Assembly: GCA_963989245.1 (NCBI GenBank)
Contig: OZ022339.1
Coordinates: 40,416,513 to 40,480,512, forward strand
Origin: Nansenia antarctica
Lineage: Eukaryota > Chordata > Actinopteri > Argentiniformes > Microstomatidae
Length of the DNA stretch: 64,000 nucleotides
Direction of reading: 5' to 3'
Positions 58,728 to 64,000 of this stretch are shown here, in pieces. Made by a program: the position numbers and the translations under genes. The notes below the pieces were generated by a model. That model saw only the letters and a program-made list of their open reading frames with translations. It was not told where the DNA came from and made no database searches. The first letter of the stretch is position 1. Each line of letters opens with the position of its first letter.

Positions 58728-61700
58728 CTGTAAGGAAGGGATGGGGATATACAAACAATGAGCATATACATGCCCATCTACAGAAAAGAACAGAACTCTA
58801 ACACTGACAAGTCTGACAAACCCTAAACTGCAACTTCTTAGCCATGCAGTTGTTTTTTTTTCTTATAATCAATCATTCAATAAAAAATATTTTTGTTTAA
58901 CAAAATAGATCTGAAAAATAGCTCTAAAAATAAAAGATATCAGGTGGATCTGAAACCACTTCAATGACTAATGTGTGTGTTTATTTTGCTTGGAAGTGAA
59001 GTATTCTCATTAACCTCTTAAGTCTTAATTCCTATGTTTTTAGTCTACGGTCGGCTGAGATATTATTAACACATTTCACCCGCTGAAGTAGTTCCAAATC
59101 CCAAAAAGGAAGTAAAAAGGTATAATGTATTTTATATGATAAAACTGTGATTCAAATATTCCCATCTTTTCAAAAGTGTTACAAACTAATTTACTGAACC
59201 AAACATACAAAGTAATCCAAAAAGTAATAATCAAAATGTCATAAATCAATTGGGTTATATCAATAAAAAAATATGAACTGTTACTGAACTACCAAATGAA
59301 GAAATGTCAATAAGATGAAAGAACAAAGCCATTTCAATTGGCACACACTACAACCAGATGCACACACTATAGAACAGACACGGTCGAGAGGGGCAGTCTG
59401 AGGATGACTTTCCCCTCTGTCATGTGCTTTTGATGACATATATACTGTATCTGTTAATGTTAGTCTTTAAACATGGACCGGGCGTGCAGTCTGGGTGTAC
59501 GTCAGAGAGAGAAGATATTTGCTGAGAATGGGTTAATCTTTTTATCCTACTGCAAGATGTTGATGCATGCTTAAAGTAAGTTGCATTTAGGGAAAGTAGA
59601 AAAAACAATACGGCAAGCTTGGGTCAAGTAAGACAATTAACGGTTGAATAAGGTTAGAAATATAGGAAGCGGTTCAACCAAGGGCTGTGGGGTACAGGAA
59701 GATAGATTGTGGTTTCTATGATCAACTAGAGCAACTGCTTCTTTTTTTTTCTTTTTTTTTTTTTTACAGTATTTTGTATTTATTTAGAAGAGACATATAA
59801 ACAATATTTCAACCATCTTAAGATAAGATCAAACTGTTATACCCACGGCCTTCAGTTTTCAAGCTTGACAGAAATTTACATAGAGGAATTCCACAAGAGG
59901 GTGCAGGGTTATAACACTATAAACGTATAAACTCATGTCAAAAACATGATCTCTGTAAGCAAGGATATAAGCTGCCATCTGTAACAATAAATATTTTTCA
60001 CCTAACTTCCAGAGGGTTTAGATATATTTTTTGAAAGGAATTGTTATCCATGTTTCTAATCATGTCAATGTCATTCAGCTACAGGGTGTGCACAGTGAGA
60101 TATCATTACAGACCCATAACATCAACTCATAAAAATGTGTAATGTCAAAAGCAACATTCATACAGACAGCAGGGTCAAACAGCTCTTTCCAGAAATATAT
60201 AGTAGTTAGCGAATGTCTGAGAAGGACTCCTAAGACAGATACTGCTGCTCTTATCTTGTAAGAACAGACAGTAGTGCAGACACTGGTGGGAGCAGTGAAG
60301 GCTTTGACAGATTTCACCAATAACAGGGTATGAATCGGTTGTTGGATTACCTTTCTTTTGTGTAGTGCACAGCACCTTTCTGTAGGGTAAAGATGGCCAA
60401 GTGTCCATATTCTATTTGGAGGGGAAATCATTGAAAGCATAATCTGTAACTATAATTCCCAGTCACATGTTTTACCTCTGCACTTGAAAATGGTGGGGGG
60501 TGGGTGTCGGCAGACGTACAGACGAGTTTGAATTACGTAGTGGAACACCTTCTGGTTTTGTGTGATGTTTTTTTGTTCTTTCCTTTAAATTTGTGTCGCT
60601 TATCACGGGACCAGGCTCACTAGCCAATCAGTGACAGTAAATGTTCAATAAAGTGCAGGACAGAAAGGAAATCCTGCAGAGCTTTGAGGACTAGAAGTTT
60701 GATATGCCTGGCCTTATCCCTGATCCACCTACGCAATGCAGTGAGCTGGGCGGTGGGCGGACGACGGTGTCCTCTATCATGTCTGTCAGCCAGAGATTTA
60801 GTACCTTACTGTTATGCTTCAAGGCACACTGCATGAGCCTGGGGGCTACCCCACCAAAGAGAAGACTCTTGGGTGACATGGGTATTAAGAGAAGCATGTT
60901 TGATCCACTGACTACAAACGACATAGGCATACTGATTTAGTACCGTTTCTAAACAGAGTGTGTTTAAAATAAAAATCAGTTCTACAGATCAGTGCTGGGT
61001 TCTACAGTAGATCTGCAGGTAGATCTGCATTTTTTATTTCCAAAATGTTCTGGAATGTTTATACTGCTAAACTGTACTTACCCCAGTGTAGTTACCACAG
61101 TTTCTACACAGTATTAATGACATCTGATTTGATGCTAATCATATTACAATTAAAGTAAGGACTGTGATCGGACTGTGAAATTGTACATTGTGAATGTGAT
61201 TCAGAGGTGTGCAGATCTAGTCAATTTAAATTATTATTATTATTATGATCAAAATGCATCTTAGGAGAGGTCTGTGAGTACAAGCTCGGGTCTTAAGGAG
61301 CAGAATAGATTTTTTTAGCCACGAGTGGTGACTTTGTCTGATAGTAACTGAAGTCTGACATTTCACTCACTACAATCTATAGTCCTGGGGAAGAGTGTGT
61401 ACAATAAATCCTCATGGCTTGGGTTGTGTCAATATTGTGTAGCACAAATCTCTTTGTTGATGACAGGTGAAGCCTGTGTTTCTGAGAATGTATCCCACCT
61501 GGCTGTGTCTGATAACCTGAACCACCCCCTGGTAGGGGAAGGGCACTGCAAACGAGGAATGTTCTTTTAAAATCCCTGCTACCTTTTACTTTTATCTCAC
61601 CCTTTTTTTTCCACAGAAACACTGAATGCTACTTCTACTTGAGATGCTGTATTACTATTACTATGTAGTTGACCGTTCTAATAAGTCAGGACAAGTCGTG

Positions 61701-64000
61701 TCAGCCTTTGTCCCAGAGTTTCATTTAGGTCCAATAACAGTCAATCTAACAATCTACAGTTTTATCAACACTCTACCTAGCTGTGGAACATTCCCTATCA
61801 AACGTTTCTTTAATTGCCATAGCGGAGGGTATTCATGCTCAATCTTTCTACATTTCTATTCAAAACTCTTTATAGAGTGAAAAACTCCTTGTAGAGGTTG
61901 AAAAATACTACTGTGTATATGTACACCATCCATCACTAGAAAATGGTATCTATTGCAGCTGATGTCCTGTGAATGCGCTATATAATACAATGTAGTTACA
62001 GTGCTGTGCTCCTGCTGCTTTTAGTTACACCTTATTGCTATCAAACTATCATCCTGCTGTCTCTATTTCACTGATCATAAAGCAGAAAGCTATAAACATT
62101 TATCCTGCCTCACAGTCATGTAAGGCATCACACCTCCACACGTGATACTCTATAAAATACACTTTTATGGCGCTATCCCTTTTAATAGGAAAACAATACA
62201 CTAAATATGTTTAAAAATACCTATCGTCATCCATGTCTGTGCATTCAGACATATGTGTCTCGATGCTATGCAAAAATAGTCATAATGTCAGACTGACTGT
62301 CATGTTTCCAGCTCTGTGGATCACTCTCTAAAGCCTAGACATGTTATGAACAGATTGGTGAGTCTCAAATAGAAGTAAAGAGTAGGTGGATCAGACAAAA
62401 TGGACCAGTTGCCCAGGTAATAAGCTCTCGGGAGAGAGTTTGAACTTTTTTACTAGTGCACCTTCTAGTCTGCTGGAAGTTAAATTCCTACGCAATAGTT
62501 ATGACCATCTCAAAGTGCACAGAGTAACTAAGTGACTAAATTAAAGTCAAAATCTCCATTTGTGTTGCATTTTGGGGTTATTTGTTACAGTAGCTATCTT
62601 AGCACCATTGCTAGTCATCTTATGGAATTCCTCTTAGGGATGGTGAAGATATCAAACAGTTTTACAAACAGAGAACAGAATCACTTGACGACACCTCGAG
62701 ACAGACAGACAAACAGACAGACAGATAGACAGACAGACAGACAGACAGACAAACAAAAGAAGACGGTGCAGAAGAAACAGAGGATGTTGCAGCAGTCAAT
62801 GTCGCTGCGACCGTAACAATGGGGCTGAACTTAAAGTGAACGGTAGGCAAACCAGCCCAGTTAGCCTAAATGCAGGGTCAGGGGGGTCAAGGGTCATGCA
62901 CACAGGATGGAGCCAAACAGAATCATGCATTGAAGAGATGGAGGTCACCAGGAAGGTATGGTTTTGTTAGCAACTACTGCTAATACATGCCACAAATGAC
63001 TGATTGAGAGCAAAAATAAAAATGGAAAACAGATATACTTTTGTGGCAAGAAAGTCTTTTTGTGCCATCTGTCTGCATTGACACTATTTGAATGCAGGAC
63101 GGCTTGGGAAGGGAGAGAGGAAGAGGAGAGGACCAGGAGGGAAGGGCAGGGGGTGGGTATGGGAGGTTTCATTCTTCGTACACAACTTTCTTTGGTTAGA
63201 TATTACGGTTGCCTGCTTGAGACCAAAATAGTCGATGGCAAGAAAAGATTTTGTTGCCTTTTATTTATTTGCTTTGATGATCAAAAATGGAAATGTTTCC
63301 TTTAAAAGCCTCATGGTACAAATGCTCAAAGTAGATGAGGAAAAAAAATGGTTTTCAACCACCAAAAATTCATGCTGCACATGATGAGGCGAGACAACAG
63401 GCATGTTGTAATTCGGATAATTGGCTGATAGATGAAAAACACTGACTCGAAAAAACAAACAGAAACAGAAAAGCAAGAGACTCTAACAAACAGGAAGGCA
63501 AATAATGTAAATACACAAACGACAACAACAGAAACACCCCAATCGTGCTTCATAGAAACAACACCGACAATAATGACCCCGGAAAAAATAAAATAAATAT
63601 CGAAACACGTAGCATGCAGCTGTCCACGTCAACTGATGTTGGGGTTAGAATGGCGTGAATTTCTGTGTAAACATATGATTGGATGACTGGGGCCCTGTCC
63701 ATATCTGTCTTCAGAAATGCGTGGAGCTCAGGGGCTACAGAGCAGCGTTGAACCATTTTACAATGCCATCTGACACATACGCTTTAGGAGGACTTGGGTC
63801 TGACCTTCAGAGGATGATCAGATGACTGTGATAGCACAGCGGGCAAAGCAATATGAACCCTCAATCAACTGTCTGTCATGTCTTTGAGAGCAAATTCAGT
63901 CCTCAGAAACATTTAGAGCATTATTCAATACAAAAACTGAAACAGAAGGTTTCCAGGCTAAATCAAAAATAACAATGTTATTACATCAGTTGTATTTATC
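58728..64000 (-). other. nrxn3: nrxn3 intron, no further exon recognised
   Basis: About 5.3 kb of AT-rich intronic DNA upstream of the alternative exon. It contains T-runs near 59,740-59,765 and a (CAGA)n tract at about 62,701-62,752. Upstream nrxn3 exons must lie right of the window. Some stretches, such as 60,690-60,930, have moderately long frames on both strands but no recognised family. Confidence 0.55.
62700..62753 (+). repeat. (CAGA)n microsatellite in nrxn3 intron
   Basis: Imperfect tetranucleotide tract (ACAGACAGACAGACAG with ACAA and ATAG interruptions). Confidence 0.9.

Noticed and set aside
60691..60940. Frames of about 79 codons on both strands in the nrxn3 intron
   Set aside because: No recognised family, no matching splice sites found and no phase link to nrxn3. 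It could be conserved non-coding sequence, but that cannot be supported here.

Overview
This is vertebrate, almost certainly teleost fish, nuclear DNA. Genes are split by GT-AG introns. Fish-type LINEs with microsatellite tails, PIF/Harbinger, hAT and Tc1 remnants are abundant, and there are many (GT)n and (TA)n tracts. The recognisable host genes are usp42 (two copies), nrxn3 (3' end only) and a member of the fish G2E3-like family. There are no operons, CRISPR arrays or prokaryotic features.

The window is dominated by a very large inverted duplication. Left arm about 2,368-20,793 and right arm about 21,983-41,299 are reverse complements of each other, separated by a unique spacer of about 1.2 kb. 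Read from outside to centre, each arm carries: a LINE/Harbinger fragment; an L1-type LINE flanked by an 11-bp target duplication; a complete 14-exon usp42 coding region; a LINE 3' end plus minisatellite; and a PIF/Harbinger DNA transposon with a HARBI1-type transposase and a Myb/SANT-like partner. The two usp42 copies converge tail to tail, left on + (9,466-15,846) and right on - (34,271-27,799). Both have all splice sites, an unbroken frame of 921 codons and the USP catalytic residues. The arms are not identical: they differ by substitutions, repeat copy number, a left-only hAT MITE, a right-only L2 LINE, a promoter-proximal duplication on the right, and different inactivating lesions in the transposons. 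They have therefore evolved separately since duplication, or they are two haplotypes joined in assembly.

Left of the palindrome (1-2,367) lies a minus-strand gene with five phase-compatible exons that leaves the window on the left, then a satellite-like tract. Right of it (41,300-about 46,800) is a cluster of LINE fragments and a Tc1 remnant, then about 8 kb in which only simple repeats and a tRNA-like sequence are recognised. From about 52-64 kb the minus strand holds the 3' end of nrxn3: the terminal exon for the transmembrane and cytoplasmic form (55,049-56,004) and, 2.6 kb upstream, an alternative terminal exon (58,618-58,727) matching the mammalian Nrxn3-specific C-terminus that lacks the normal transmembrane segment.

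All calls come from reading the sequence and recalled family knowledge. No alignment or search was run. Arm boundaries are by eye and good to a few bases.
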